Source: Guillardia theta CCMP2712 (taxonomy: Eukaryota; Cryptophyceae; Pyrenomonadales; Geminigeraceae). Taken from it: a stretch of 64,000 bases of DNA. Location: positions 201,593-265,592 of the forward strand of contig NW_005434662.1 of assembly GCF_000315625.1 (NCBI RefSeq), read 5' to 3'. The notes beneath the pieces were generated by a model. That model was not told where the DNA came from. It ran no database searches and saw nothing but the letters and a program-made list of their open reading frames with translations. Positions 1 to 11,323 of this stretch are shown one piece after another. Both the position numbers and the translations under genes were made by a program. Numbering within the stretch: the first letter of the stretch is position 1; the number at the start of each line of letters is the position of its first letter.

Positions 1-890
1 TCTTTGAGCAAAATCGCGAAGATCAATTCAAGTCCAGTACGAACCGCTATGTCAATCATAGGGGACCGCGGCTGAGTTTCAGAGACTTCTAATGCCAGCT
101 TTGGATCTTGAGTCTTCATGGTAATAACAACATCTCTGGCCCCGATACTAACGAATGGACGTAGCGATGCTGTAATCCCCGTTGCTTGACATAATCGGAC
201 ATCATTTTTGTAGAATGTTACCACCTTGTCATTCATATCGACTTCAACCCCTGAGAAAAAATCAGTTTCAGTTCATCAATACAGAACATCGGCTCACTTA
301 TATTGTCTCCTGTACGAAATCCACCGTAACAACCCTGAGATGCAGAGAACACACGAAACGAGCCATCGCCCGCTCTCAGCACTATATTTCTAGCATTGTA
401 ATTATCGTTTAGGTCCACATTGTCGTATGCAACTCCAATGTAGACGTAGTCTGTTTGACATTTGTTGATATGAAATGTGAAAGAATGATTTCCAGACGTA
501 TACAACTGAGCTCCAAGTACACCTCCCCATTCGTTACCATTGCTTCTCGTTACAGTGGTGTTGTTGTTAGAAAGGACAATATCTCGCCCGCAACGTGTTT
601 CATCCCATTTGGCTTCAGTGCTAACGCTGAAGCAACCATCTTGCCATACGACCTGAAAATGAAAAACACATCATATTCCAAACGAAATTGAGCATAGAGT
701 CAACGCATACCTGCTCACTGGTCAGCTTCAGGAGCCTTCGACCATTCGTAGATAGATTGTTAATTCTCCTTCGTAGAGCATAGAGCCCTTGCGAGGCAGG
801 AACGCTTTTTCTATTCCTGGTAAGCTCTGCTATCATGTCCAGAAGGACACGATTCTGGCTTGTTGCAACAACTTCAGTCATGGAGTTCAT
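1..890 (-). CDS. SPRY/B30.2-domain protein, 3' end cut by window edge
   Basis: Three exons join in phase: 890-711, 652-298 and 250 to the window edge, with introns of 58 nt (653-710) and 47 nt (251-297), both GT-AG. The first ATG (890) opens a short basic helical N-terminus ending KLTSEQ. The next exons read through W-Q-D-G, 'GNEWGGVLGAQLYTSG', then 'YIGVAYDNVDLND' and 'GDNIRVEVDMNDKVVTFYKN'. The last block, ending in 'DMNDKVVTFYKN' and followed by 'LRPFVSIG', is the hallmark C-terminal half of SPRY domains (G-D-x-I then a hydrophobic strand, x-F-Y-K-N, then a P-x-V-x-x strand). SPRY domains are protein-interaction modules; without the missing C-terminus the specific role cannot be named. The family call is fairly sure, and the start is plausible but untested. 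Confidence 0.72.
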
Positions 891-1560
891 TGTTAGAAAG
901 GAGCTATAGCCGATCCATGCTATTCCTTCCTAGGAACAACCATTTCCTGCCAAAGGAACGATGTGAGAACCTTCAACCTTGAAAACGCAAATCTAAACCA
1001 CAAAATAATTTTTAAAAAAGAGCAGGCAGCAATGTCCATTGCACATTCTCTAGTGCACATTCACTAAGAGCATACTGCACTGAAATTCCTCCGTTCATAA
1101 CCTCTCGCAATGAGATTGCACTACAATTATTGTACATAACTCAAACACGTGTGTGCCCTGCCCCCTCCTCAAACCTAATCCGACTTCTGAAGAGTTAATT
1201 ACGAAAAGATGAGCCCCACTCAGTACATACTTGAACAGGTCGGAAATATATCACAACAACTTGGCAGCAATCTTGTCCAACACAGCAGGAAATGAAATGC
1301 AGCGGTCACCAAAAACTACCCAAGGCCTCTCTATACCTCACAAGAGACTGCGTGGCAGTGTGTCCGCAATTTCAAGACTAATACACACCAATCAAGCCTC
1401 TTGCTACTCATCTCTGAAATAGAGAGGGATCAAAGGAATTGCATCCTCCAAGATACTCTTCAGTCCAAAACCTTCAAAACAAGAAAATCTTCAGGCTGCC
1501 ATTCTCTCAAATACTTCCTCGAGCTCATGATCGATATCGCTTCGCCTTTCATTGCCAGCC
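891..1560. other. intergenic, nothing recognised
   Basis: This stretch lies upstream of the SPRY gene. It is moderately AT-rich, and I see no long open frame, tRNA or convincing splice-linked exons. The ORF-like stretches in it are short and have no recognisable motifs. Confidence 0.4.
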
Positions 1561-1584
1561 ATACCTGCGCAAGCAGCTGCCAGC

Positions 1585-2230
1585 CTGTCACCCTACCCCC
1601 CCCTCTTGAGACTCAAGATACCACCCACCTGACCATTGAGGCTCGACAACACTACCCTTCGAATGGGTACCTGCCCCTTCTCCGCACACACCCCTTCTTT
1701 CCATTGATTGGACCCACCCTTCAATCAGAATTGATACAAGGCAACTGAGCTGGACCCTTCCCTGGAATTTAGTACCCCGATCATTCTGTACCCTACCCAA
1801 CCAAACACAACACCGTTACGAACCGTTATCAACCCTCGAGTGTTCCACTACCCTTCTCTACCCCTCCGATAGGACCCTACCCAATTTCACCCCTTCTTGA
1901 ACCTTTTCCGTCCCACAACCCACCCTACACCAATTTGACCCCCTTGTATTTTCAAACCAGGATTTTAGCCTCAAAAAGATCCTTCCAATAGAGACACTAG
2001 TCTGCTACCCCTGCAGAGGTGATGGAATAGCAATGAGGATGGGTGGGGTATATCACCCCACCCATACTTTCGTCTGACACTCCTATATGCAAATACCCAA
2101 CAACAGGGATAGTCGGTGCTAAATTGAGAAAGTGAGACTATTACAAGGACGGGTGGTAGGTACCAGGGGTGGGGCTCTCGGTAACCAAAGTGGCAGTGAC
2201 CAGACCCCTACCGTACCATCCACCCTACTC
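1585..2230. repeat. C-run/G-run island 1 with perfect hairpin
   Basis: Short runs of three to six C recur as CCCTACCC, TACCCC and CACCC from about 1585 to 1970. After about 2030 the strand bias flips to G-runs (GGGTGGGG, GGTAGG). At the switch there is a perfect inverted repeat: an 11-bp arm at 2039-2049, a 5-nt loop at 2050-2054 and the matching arm at 2055-2065. The same vocabulary recurs in other intergenic islands in this window. It is not a clean tandem telomere array. Confidence 0.6.
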
Positions 2231-2289
2231 TCGGCCTGTTCCCCCACTTGCAGTTCAGTTACAGATTTCTAATGATTTGTAACCGTATG

Positions 2290-2540
2290 CCAGTGCCGGG
2301 CCGGCCCGGCGGCCCGGCCGGCGCTCAGTGTGCCATTATGGCACTGCCAGGCTGGCAGCCGCAGTGAGCGTCCAGCGGCTGTCCGACGAGGGCCCTCTCA
2401 GTTGACTCAGTGGATCATCAGATCAGTGGCACCGTACATGGGCGCGGCCAGGCCCGTCCCGATTCCGCCCGGCGATCTGGCACCGCCAGCATTACAACAA
2501 AGCCTGGCAATCAGTAATCCCGAAGGCTGAGAACATGCCG
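2290..2540. repeat. GC-rich island A
   Basis: This is an abrupt switch from AT-rich DNA into GC-rich sequence. It starts with a nearly pure G+C palindromic block (about 2295-2323, alternating GGCC, CCGG and GGCGG), followed by sequence rich in CAGTG, CACTG and GGCAC words. Composition and vocabulary match three other islands in the window (5790-6020, 19770-20100, 45370-45870). No convincing protein is encoded. Confidence 0.5.
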
Positions 2541-2608
2541 CCGAGCTTCGAATACAGCTCCCTTCCAGAGACCTCAGGAACTGCTCCAGGGAAAGGCTAC
2601 TATCTTAA

Positions 2609-3213
2609 GTGCAACATGTGTTCAAGTTATCTTTCAATCAAGACGTATATCTCTGCACGTTATTCAAAGACATTGTAGACGATCCAGGGAGAAACGTGAG
2701 ATCAGTCACTCCGGGAGGATCTGCCCCTTTCACAAGCGTTCTGGTTAGGACGAACCACTACATTTGTTTTGAGATCACGGAGGCTCCGGAGAAACTATTC
2801 GAAAAGATCTCTCAGCTTAGTCGAGTATCTCATGTTCTCAAGAGCGATTTCATTGGAAAGGAGGCGCAGATCGCCGCGGCAGGGATATTTTTGAATGGAG
2901 ACAAGGCCGTCTTCGACTTTTCTTGTGAAAAAGTACAAGAATTTCTTGTCAAAGCAGCCGAGGACGACAAACTTGGTAAGCTGTTCAACTGGGAAGTCCC
3001 TATCTTCTTGATTCATACTCCATATCGGAACTTGTTCACCGCAATCGAGGAAGTGAATCAAACTTGAACTTGAAGGAAAGTATTGAGGCAATGAGATCCG
3101 AGATCAAGGAAAGGGATCAGAAAATCAGATCCGAGATTAAAAATGTATCATCTGAGATCAATCAGAGTTTGAGCACTAAACTCGATCAGATTATCGATCT
3201 CATGGCCCGCTAA
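2609..3213 (+). pseudogene. broken or multi-exon hypothetical gene with C-terminal coiled coil
   Basis: An open frame from 2609 to 3067 has protein-like composition ('HYICFEITEAPEKLFEKISQ', 'FLVKAAEDDKLGKLFNWEV'). Just before its stop the +1-numbered frame takes over: from 3061 it reads a heptad-like helix (KESIEAMRSEIKERDQKIRS) that ends at TAA 3211-3213. Upstream, a third frame from ATG 2535 reads a short segment with a C-x2-C pair. No GT-AG pair in compatible phase joins the three pieces cleanly. Either this is a decayed copy with frameshifts or the exon model is wrong. No family was recognised. It sits directly after GC-rich island A. Confidence 0.35.
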
Positions 3214-4200
3214 TAAAGCCAACCGGAGAGGCTTGAATACACTGAATGTCAAACCGTCGAGTCCTTTTCTCCAATATCGATATCATTTGTCATCACCATC
3301 CGAGTCCATCGTTCATGTAGCATCCGGCCGCCAAGCGCGGATTCGGGGGGATAGAGCTCCACTGTCACGGTAGCTGCCATGAGCCCGGAGAAGAGCTGCC
3401 TGAACCTGGGATAAGTGCGCCCGCCGCTCAAGATTAGGGAGGAAAGTCTGCATCAACTGTGCACTGGAAAAGGAGGTCCGCCCGCGAGGTGGAAGAGAGC
3501 TGGAGATGGAATCGAATTGTGCAAGCGTGCTTCATCCAGGTCACTGAGGTCCATATCTGGTCCATAAGGTCCATATATTGCGGCATGCCACCGGCGATCA
3601 ACCAGGGCCTGATGCAGCTAGATCCGGCTCGTCCGCTTGACAGAGGGTCCCTGCGTGCAGACCTTGTTATTCTCGACCGTATGAAGCTGGCTGTGGCGAT
3701 GTAATAAGCTGATATGCTAACCCCTGCTTGAGGTGTGAAGCCGCGAGTCTCGATATCAACGATCTCTTCAAAGCATCCCTCGTCTGGAAAGGGCGCCGAG
3801 CGTCCTAGTACGGTCGTGCTCCGACTCGCTGTTGCGCTTGGTGGCACGTCCAGAATTCTACTCATTGTGTCTCTCAGTGTGCTCAGTTCAAACAGACCAA
3901 CCTTAGATTACGATAAAAAAAGGAAGTAGAGAAAGTTCACAGTTTGCTATGCCTGAACCTCCGAGTCTAGAACCAGTGACGTCCTCAGTCAATCGGCCTT
4001 ACATAGCCGCGGGGAATGAGTTTGAACAGAAATCTCGCCATTGAGAGTTTGAAAGGTCCATGAAGAACAACCACGTTGGCGAGGTGGTCTCACACTGATG
4101 TCAGATCCAACCAGATGCTATACGAAGGCTTGGCCGGATGCTACATGACTTGCATGCGGCATGATTCATCCGAAAGTAGGTTAGTGTCAAGCTACTGAAT
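3214..4200. other. intergenic, no supported gene
   Basis: There are open frames on both strands, the longest about 143 codons on the minus strand at 3434-3865. None has a domain-like pattern or coherent splice neighbours. I see no RNA gene here. Confidence 0.35.
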
Positions 4201-4481
4201 GACATGATTCTGAAAACCGATAGTTCCAATTTGACGAACCTAATGGAAGATTTCAACGAGCATCTGTTTCAGGCTTTGGCATCGACTGCGAATCAAGATA
4301 AACTCAATCAATGCTTCAATCTGTATCGTTTGTCTTTTCCCCTCTACTCTCCTTCTGAATCCGATGATCGTTTGTCCTATCCCCTCCACTCTCCTTCTCC
4401 CTTGTCATTCCCTGTTCATTCCGTCCCCTTCCACAAAGCACTAAGGGAGGGAGAATGGGAGAAAACGAAGCGCCAAAAGAG

Positions 4482-5655
4482 TCAAGGGTCTGGGAATTCC
4501 CAGATTATTTCATTAGTCCAACCTAATCGCACGATTCTCGAAAATTTCATCATAAGTTTAATTACAGCCCGATCGACGTTCAAGCTAGGCTTGGAAACGA
4601 GTGTAACATACAGCGGACCTTCAAGATAGATAGTGCCCCTTGCAGGTCCTAAATGATAAGGATTCGCTTTGAGAGGGATGTGCAGCTCTCTCTGAAACAA
4701 AGCAGTCTTCAACAATTCTGCATCTATGCACCAAGTGAATTGTTTCCCACTGTCCGATCCTGTACACGTAACAAGCTTGTCATCAATTGGGACCTTTTGC
4801 AACAAGGCAAGTATGCAGTTGAATACAGGAATATGAATGTCGAAGTCAAGCCCCCTTGCTTTCCTTGAATTTCAATTAACAGCTCCACGAGCATTGAGCC
4901 ATCGCTTTAGAGTGTCTCTGATTATCCCAAGCTCTGTAGAGGTTTTGAAATAATCGATCGTATTTCCTGGTTGTCCAAAATATGAGTGCAGCATATCAGC
5001 TGTCAGACGAAATTTTTGGAAGAAACCCATTTGGAGTCGCTCGTCCCTGTTCACATTTTCAAAACAAAGCCATCCGATCACACGCAAATGTTGAAGTACT
5101 CTGAATGGAACTTAGGACAGAACAGAAAGGAAATGTAACTTTGAAAATTCCGACCACATCAGCCAGTGGAAGAATATCCGTGTAGATGCTCTGAAAACAA
5201 TCGTTGGGTTGCATGGAATCGAGATATCTGCGATATCTTCGCTTGTCGGCTTGGGAAATGTTCCCAAACACTTCCGTCAAAGTCTCTTTGCTGCCTATTG
5301 GGATTGAGGGCGCTGCACCGGTATATGGAAATTCCAGGATTGTTGATTGCTGGCAGCACATACCGTACTTCAAGCATTTTATCTGAAGTGACTTCCTTGA
5401 TCAATCCGCATCTATGCTTCTTATGCACCGTGACATCGTGAAAAAAGACACCAACAGGAGGAATCAAATCAAACTCCATGTCCCAGTCACAAGACAAATA
5501 TTTCGGAGCATTCAAGACATCGGAAGCCTCAATTGATGCAAACGGGTTCGCGCTCTAGATTCACCAACTAACCTTTCTCGGATATTTCGCCTTGTCTCAT
5601 GATCTCTCTGCTCCAGCTTTCTTCTTTTCAAGTCGGCATTGCCCGCGCGACTCAT
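4482..5655 (-). CDS. unknown multi-exon protein
   Basis: ATG at 5655 starts a basic N-terminus (MSRAGNADLKRRKLEQRDH). Exons 5655-5569, 5527-5364 and 5290-5140 join in phase across 41- and 73-nt introns and read '...IPPVGVFFHDVTVHKKH...', '...KMLEVRKETLTEVFGN' and 'ISQADKRRYRRYLDSMQPND'. A 39-nt intron (5101-5139) probably follows. Two further minus-strand open stretches look coding (5087-4872, with 'RVIGWLCFENVNRDERL'; 4805-4482, with 'TWCIDAELLKTALFQRELH'), but I could not join them in phase, so the 3' half is uncertain. No family was recognised. The 3' part overlaps a + strand open frame at 4204-4629 that I consider less likely. Confidence 0.4.
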
Positions 5656-5730
5656 TAAACTCAGACTCAGTTGAGCAAAATACTTTGGCACTGAGTACAA
5701 GTACAAGTCTACTAACACTTGGAAATGTCT

Positions 5731-5753
5731 TTTACTCAAAGTTAAGTTAAAAA
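5731..5753 (+). repeat. 23-bp motif shared with 45815-45837
   Basis: A 23-bp AT-rich word beginning TTTACTCAAAGTTAAGTT and ending in five A is identical here and at 45815-45837, 40 kb away. Both copies sit next to a GC-rich island: just before island B here, and inside the right part of island D there. A chance identity of this length in 64 kb is unlikely. Confidence 0.6.
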
Positions 5754-5789
5754 GCAGTACGAGGACAATGACTGAATCGGAGGCTTGCG

Positions 5790-6020
5790 GCGGCTCCGTC
5801 ACCCCGGCCGCCCGCGCCGGGCGGCCGCACTCTCAATGCCCGGGCCGTCCCGCGAGCCGGACCGGGGGCCCAGCGCCGCCGATCGGGGGTGGGGCTGGCT
5901 CTCGGACAGTGAGCCCCCCCGGGCCGCGCGGCGCAGGCGCGCCCGGCGGGGGGCCCCGGGCGGCGCCGGGGCCCGGGCGCTCAGCTCGGGATTCAGTGAA
6001 CTCGTGGCACCGGTCAGTGT
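5790..6020. repeat. GC-rich island B
   Basis: This is a very GC-rich block with many GGCC, CCGGG and GCGCC palindromes, ending in CAGTGAACTC-like sequence. It is compositionally unlike its AT-rich flanks. It lies between a minus-strand gene start and a + strand gene. Open frames run through it in several frames only because stop codons are rare at this composition. Confidence 0.5.
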
Positions 6021-6658
6021 GAGGGCATCAAGTTTGCAGGCTGTGATCTTCGAGCAAAGTGCTAGCGACCTAGAATGGTATGTTGACAGAGCGTCGTCCT
6101 TGCTGGGTAATTGTTGACTCGTCATGCAGTTTGGAAGGTACACGAACCTGCAGCCTGACTTCAACAAGTTTCGTCGAAGCGTGCTTACGGTTGTGCTGTT
6201 CCTGTCAAAGTTGTGATAGTAGTTTTATAAGGTTTGCAGGCCTGTTTTCGAGCAGTTTTGTTCTACGTTTTCTTGGTTTTCACCCTCTTTTTTGTCCAAT
6301 CTCTCCCAGTAGTGCTGATCTATCTTCTCACTGCAGATATTTCTCGTCTGCTGTGCCTGTGCTTTGCATGCAGACCGGGCCAAGCTTGTTCCTTTCGTCA
6401 TCTTGGAGGTAGGGGACCAGTTGGTCTGACATGCTCGTACTCATCTCCGATACAGAGTGTGTTCTGCCCCCTCGCTCTTTCTAGTGCTCCACTGTTATAT
6501 GGTGGCTTTCTCAAGAAATATCCTGGTATTGCTTGCTACCCTCCGATCCTTTGATGAGTCGAAGTCAAACAGGAATCAAATATTCTCCATTGCGAATATT
6601 ACAAGAAAGGAATGCTATGCATATGCTAGGTATGAGAAAGCATGCTGGATGGCTTTGA

Positions 6659-8217
6659 TTGTCTTGTCATGTAGGGGTGAGGGAAGACAAAGAGGCCGCA
6701 AGGCTGTACGATTCTTTGCCATTCTCTCCTTTCGCCCCAAGCGCCATAAATCATGCGAACATGTTATACATTTATCCGGTCTTGTTCTCTCATCGTTACC
6801 ATGATCTGTATTCCTCCTTAAAATCCTTTAACCAGGCAATCTTGACTGGATTCTGGATATACAGCGATTCAGGTCTGTTGTGCTTGCAAATCTCTGGTCG
6901 TCATTTTCACAATCGTGATTTAGCTTCGCTCGGGCTTGAGGCTACCTTTCCAGATCTCGTTCCACAGGTAAGTAAACCTAAATCCTTTCAACCCCTTGCC
7001 TTGTCACCGATTGTGGCATCTCGACAGAGAAACTTGTTCATCGATGCTGTACTGGAGGAAGAAAGTGCAAAGCAGGTTTCCTCCGCTTCTCCGGCTCATA
7101 GCACAATCAACGTTCATACAGGCTGTGATACTCGGCGCCGGATTCGATGTGAGGGCGTACGGCAAGCATGGTAGGAGGATGAAGTTCTTTGAGGTACTAG
7201 AAGCACCTCACTAGCCACCAACATTGAGTGTCATACTAGGTTGACTTTAACGTGACGCAACGAGCAAAGCTGGACTCGCTGGTAGTGCTGCATTTCCTTT
7301 TTGAATTTGTGAGATTCTCCATCTTTGCTTCAGGCTGCGGCTGGGATGGACGCGTCAGGTGTGAGCTGGCTAGGAATATTCAAGTTTTGAAACTGTACAA
7401 GGTGTTTCGTTTGTACCGCTCGATGTCCGCGATGAGCAATGGCTGCAAAAGTTAGAGAAGGTGAGAAAATGATGTTCTTTAACTCTCCTGAAAGAATTTT
7501 CGAAGAGCGGCTTTAACAAAAATGCGAAAACCATCTTTATCGTGGAGGTTTTCTAATTATTCAGACTTGATTCTTCCATTCATTCTCTGCAAGGGATTGA
7601 TCTACTATCTCCCAAAAAACAAGGTCACCCAGCTTTTGGACTTTGTGTCGGAGTGTGCGCAAGGGTGAACTCAAAAACTCACCGTCTCACGTGTCTCACT
7701 ATCTCTCAAGCTCGGTGGTTGTCTTCGATTACTTGCACACCCAAGTTGTGAGGGGTGAAAAGGTGAACCTTGCTGTGATTCGATTGCCCTCCCTTGCAGA
7801 CATCTCAAACCTTGGACTCTCACTTTCTTCCCATTTCCATGCAGCACTCGTACATGAAGAAGATCCTCGAAATGGCAGGAGAACCGCTACTTTTCGGTCG
7901 AGCTGTTTGTATCGTATCTTTGAATGATTTCTTGTTTCAGGTGTTGAAGAAGAAGCTGCAACGGTCATGGTCGGTCCCTTTCCTTTTTTGTTGTCTAATG
8001 CTGAGACCGTCGGAAAGGACTGGGCTTCTGGACTTGGCTTCGAGGTCAAGAGGTGGCAGAGCTTGCCTACAGTCGGTAAGTGATCGATGTGATGGCTAGA
8101 GAGCGATGACACATCCAGGCGGAATGGTTGCTCTCGAGGTTGTCCAGCGAAGAAAGGCAACAACAAGTGAGAGTTTATGATCAGAGGGTGCAAAATCTGA
8201 CAGATCGGAAGGAATAG
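6659..8217 (+). CDS. class I SAM-dependent methyltransferase, LCMT/Ppm1-like family
   Basis: At least eleven small exons join in phase: 7030-7077, 7124-7195, 7242-7283, 7334-7358, 7402-7460, 7506-7547, 7594-7664, 7711-7747, 7845-7896, 7941-8071 and 8119-8217. They read 'AVILGAGFDVRAYGK' (motif I, SAM-binding G-x-G-x-D), 'FFEVDFNVTQRAKLDSL' (acidic motif II), 'VSFVPLDVRDEQWLQKL', 'KTIFIVEGLIYYLPKNKV', 'SVVVFDYLH' and 'GKDWASGLGFEVKRW'. This order is typical of the leucine carboxyl methyltransferase-like family, closer to bacterial stand-alone members than to eukaryotic LCMT1. The substrate is unknown. Upstream coding continues as an open frame to about 6659, and further 5' exons near 6360-6620 are possible. 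The last donor could be GTCGGT (frame used, stop TAG 8215-8217) or GTAAGT (stop near 8180). Confidence 0.75.
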
Positions 8218-8514
8218 AAAAGGGAACGAAGAAAGGGCAGCAACGGGATAATGAGGCAAGAAGCCAGATCAAGGTCTATCATCCTATGCCGGAAGGGTTG
8301 TAACACTGGTGTGAAGGAACAAACGATCTCAAAGGAAGAGTTATAAATGAGTTGATGGGTACAACTATGTAATCATATCGGAATTGGGGTCTATCATGAG
8401 ATGGATATCTATAAATACTTTGAATGGGCGTACTGAAACATCAAGAGACTGGCTATCCAACTTGTCTGGTCTCACAGTCTGAGAGAGCGTGTGAGGAGCG
8501 ATATCTTTCTCCTC

Positions 8515-9351
8515 CTAACAGTTGCAAGCTTTGCTCCCACTGGCTGCTCCACTTCCTCCGTTCGAGGTGTCGTCGGCAACCACAAGAATCGGCGCATTTC
8601 CCCCACTTCGCCGAGCCGATTGCCTAGAGTCGTTCTCCTGCCTTTGTTCTGAAGACCTTACAGTCATTTTTGTTAACAGCCTCATGTTGACATACCGATC
8701 ATCTTCTTTGCCAGCGCAAGGAATGTTTCCTCGATGCCTTTTCCGAGCTTTGCGGAAGTCTGGAGCGACTACGGTGAGGTGAAGAACAACCAACAACACC
8801 GAGAACCTGAAAGTGATATGCTCCAACGCTAGCTGCATACTCTTCCGCTTCACTCTTCTCAACTTGTCTCTCTTTATCCAGATCAATCTTGTTCCCTGCA
8901 ATGCACAGGACAATCTCCTGTCCAACCATCTTCCTCAACTCTTTGACCCAATTCTTCACTTTTGCAAAGCTTTCAGTGTCAGTTGTATCGTACACCAGGA
9001 GTGCCTGACATTCATATGAGCCAAACAACATGAGGGCAGCGCCGGCATACCCCGTCGGCATCTCTGTAATAGATTGGGCCTAAGGCATGGAAACGCTCTT
9101 GACCAGCTGTATCCCAGATCGCGAGGTTGCACGTATTCTCTCCTATATTTATTCGCTTGCTGAGAAATGATGCTTGGATGGTGGTCTGCTGCTTGTCCGA
9201 GAAGGTGTTGTTCACGTACCTCAAAACGAGCGATGTCTTTCCAACACGACCTGCACGATTTGGTCAGCAAACCAAGAGAATAAGCAAAATGAGGGTCACC
9301 TTCACCGAGAAGCACAATTTTGTAATTGTTCTTCCCCCTCACATCAGCCAT
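8515..9351 (-). CDS. RAB21: RAB21-like small GTPase (Rab5 clade)
   Basis: Five exons join in phase with introns of 46-49 nt: 9351-9300, 9250-9051, 9004-8807, 8759-8696 and 8648-8515, giving 215 residues. All G motifs are present: P-loop GEGRVGKTS (split by the first intron), effector-loop T in 'QQTTIQASF', 'WDTAGQERFHALGPIYYRD', 'GNKIDLDKE' and 'TSAKLGKGIEE'. The stretches 'YYRDADGALLVYDTTD' and 'VKNWVKELRKM' are characteristic of Rab21. The C-terminus CNC followed by a stop is a CXC double-prenylation signal. Rab21 acts on early endosomes and in adhesion and endocytic trafficking in animals; the role here is inferred from the family. ATG 9351 is the only start that places the P-loop at a normal position. 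Confidence 0.93.
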
Positions 9352-9861
9352 GGCAACCAGACTCTAGTGTTGACCTGCTGGAAGGCATTTCACCGATTGG
9401 ACAGCAGACCTGATGCTCATAGAACAAGCAAACAGCTTGACGACCACCATGTAAACATAAATGCAAGCGAACTAGTAAAATTGTCGTCTGGTATTCAGAT
9501 TTTCTTTCTTTCTCTTTTTTTATACTCATTCTATTTTCCTTTCCCAAGTGATTGTTGCAACTGGTGGTTGCAGGGCTACACAAGAACAACATGACACCTT
9601 TCCAGAAATCTTTTCCTTCAAAGTCCATTTGCATCTTATTATGGTCCTATCTTCTTTCAGTGTTTTTGCACCAACAATGCGCACGTTGATCTCTGTTGGT
9701 GTCAAGTTCTTCCCGCTTCCCCTTGCAATCTACCTACGTTTCATGCCTATTTGACGTCGAATAAAATGTTCCTATCCTATCATCAAATGAAAGACTTCTC
9801 TGTTACTTTGTTCCTTGATCTCTTAGTCTGCAATGTACTGGTTGGCATCCCTAAGCTGCAC

Positions 9862-10197
9862 CTATGCACGTTTGGAGGGATTTTCTCCAATCATCTCAAT
9901 TAGCCTGACATAAGATGTAGCACTCAATACCTTCCCTGAAAAGATCATATCATCCTCGTGTTCCTCATTCTCTCTACTCCTCTCTTCTACTGCTTCTACT
10001 GCTTCATACTTCCTCTGAACTCTTCTCCTGTCCCGTCCCTCCTCAGTGTTGATGCGGTCAGTGCGCATGGGGAGGTGGCAGCTTTCACTATAAAACTCAG
10101 TTTTAATAAACCCTCGAATATTCCTCATTCTATAAATTAATTTCAAATATTGCAGAAGAAATGTTCTGTTTGCGATCCTCAATGCCCCCAAGAGCAT
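9862..10197 (-). CDS. hypothetical protein, charged
   Basis: This is an open frame on the minus strand of about 110 codons. Its C-terminal part is charged and helical ('RRRVQRKYEAVEAVEERSRE') and ends 'YVRLIEMIGENPSKRA' before a stop. The 5' part (10197-10110) is less convincing and may contain a short intron ending near the ATTTATAG at about 10135. No family was recognised. It is about 500 bp from the RAB21-like start and 330 bp from the tRNA. Confidence 0.35.
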   Translation of the reverse strand: MLLGALRIANRTFLLQYLKLIYRMRNIRGFIKTEFYSESCHLPMRTDRINTEEGRDRRRVQRKYEAVEAVEERSRENEEHEDDMIFSGKVLSATSYVRLIEMIGENPSKRA

Positions 10198-10525
10198 CTC
10201 TGGTATTTATCAGTATCCGTAAGTATCAAAATCAGAAGCCTTGACCTATTGAGTCACCAGCCTTGCCGAGGACCATTATTTTATTGTTTCAAAACTGAAT
10301 TCTCAAATTGTTCGGGACCCTCCGTGCACCCCATCTTTTGAGGCTAACTTTGAAACATGAAGAGAACATTTCAAATATTAAACAATATTTCACTTGCCCT
10401 GCAGGTCACAACTGATTTCTGTGAACCATATCAAAATGTCCTTTATCAATTGAAAATTGACGAGCAAAATTGAATAGAATTTTGAAAATATCTAATATAA
10501 ACTCTGAAAGATTGTACCTGACAGA

Positions 10526-10607
10526 GCAATCGTGGCCGAGCGGTTAAGGCGAAGGACTAGAAATCCTTTGGGGTCTCCCCGCGCAGGTTCGAGTCCTGCC
10601 GATTGCG
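10526..10607 (+). tRNA. tRNA-Ser(AGA)
   Basis: An 82-nt cloverleaf is readable by eye. The acceptor arms GCAATCG / CGATTGC pair perfectly and the discriminator is G. The D-loop contains AGCGGTTAAGGC. The anticodon stem AAGGA / TCCTT encloses the loop CTAGAAA, giving anticodon AGA (inosine-modified in eukaryotes). A long class II variable arm GGGGTCTCCCC marks a serine tRNA. The T-arm GCAGGTTCGAGTCCTGC is standard and also holds the B box. There is no intron. Confidence 0.95.
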
Positions 10608-10617
10608 TTTCTTTTTC
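10608..10617 (+). terminator. RNA polymerase III terminator of tRNA-Ser
   Basis: TTTCTTTTT begins one base after the tRNA discriminator. Runs of four or more T on the sense strand stop RNA polymerase III. Confidence 0.75.
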
Positions 10618-10619
10618 AT

Positions 10620-11320
10620 GCATTTTTGCCGCCCGACCGCCGCGAGCTTGCAAGTTGACTCGCACTGCAACCGTAGGTCACCGAGTCACGAGGTGGCATG
10701 ACTCCCCTATGAGCTGGGACCCATCGGAGATACCGTACTGGCAAGGGTCCTGGCCTGAGCGGATTCATTCATTGAAATCTGATTTAAGTGCCAATGATTT
10801 CCCTCTAGGATCATCACCGTTGAGTCGGACAAGCTAATCAACCGCCCCATACTTCACATCGCCGCACAAACAGTGCGACACTGCAAGACAATCAGACCAT
10901 CCACTCGATCGAGCCGCTCATGCTGGATCCTCCAAAGCTCACGACACTTCCTCCGCCGCCAGAGACCTGCAGCAGGCGTTCAGGATCACACAGGCATGAG
11001 ATAGAGATGCCCACCGGTCTCGTGGCTGCGGCTTGGAACAACTCGTCGTCGATGCTGAGGAAAGACAATCATGCAAGCAGAACGAGGGGAGAGAGACTCT
11101 GACCTTGAGCCTCCCAGAGAGACCGAAGACGCAACGATGGACCTGCGAAGAGGAAACGACGCGATGAGAACAGATAGCTCGGCACGTCAGCTCAACAACC
11201 TCGCCCGTCGCTTCGACAGCGCGTCAGTCAAGAGGTCATCGATGCTGTCGACTATGTCAGGGAAGAGCACAAGACACGGCAAGAGGAGGTGGAGGGAATC
11301 ACCTCGAGTCCATCGACATG
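10620..11320. other. ambiguous region between tRNA and coiled-coil gene
   Basis: There is a + strand open frame at 11071-11574 with a helical segment in one frame ('ARQLNNLARRFDSASVKR') and another in a second frame ('DAVDYVREEHKTRQEEVE'), so a small + strand gene is possible. It would overlap the 3' exon of the minus-strand coiled-coil gene. The first 200 bp resemble the GC-rich islands in vocabulary (GAGTCAC, GGTGGCA). Confidence 0.25.
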
Positions 11321-11323
11321 TAT

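Noticed and set aside
1585-2230. Interstitial telomere repeat
   Set aside because: The G-run units vary in length and spacing and switch strand, so this is not a tandem telomere array.
4204-4629. 141-codon plus-strand open frame with an internal near-duplication (about 4327-4410)
   Set aside because: No domain and no splice neighbours. The minus strand in the same place is at least as protein-like. Only the short duplicated segment is notable.
5768-6167. Open frames of 84-122 codons on both strands through GC island B
   Set aside because: Stop codons are simply rare at this GC content. The proteins are Gly/Pro/Arg/Ala repeats, and all frames are open alike.
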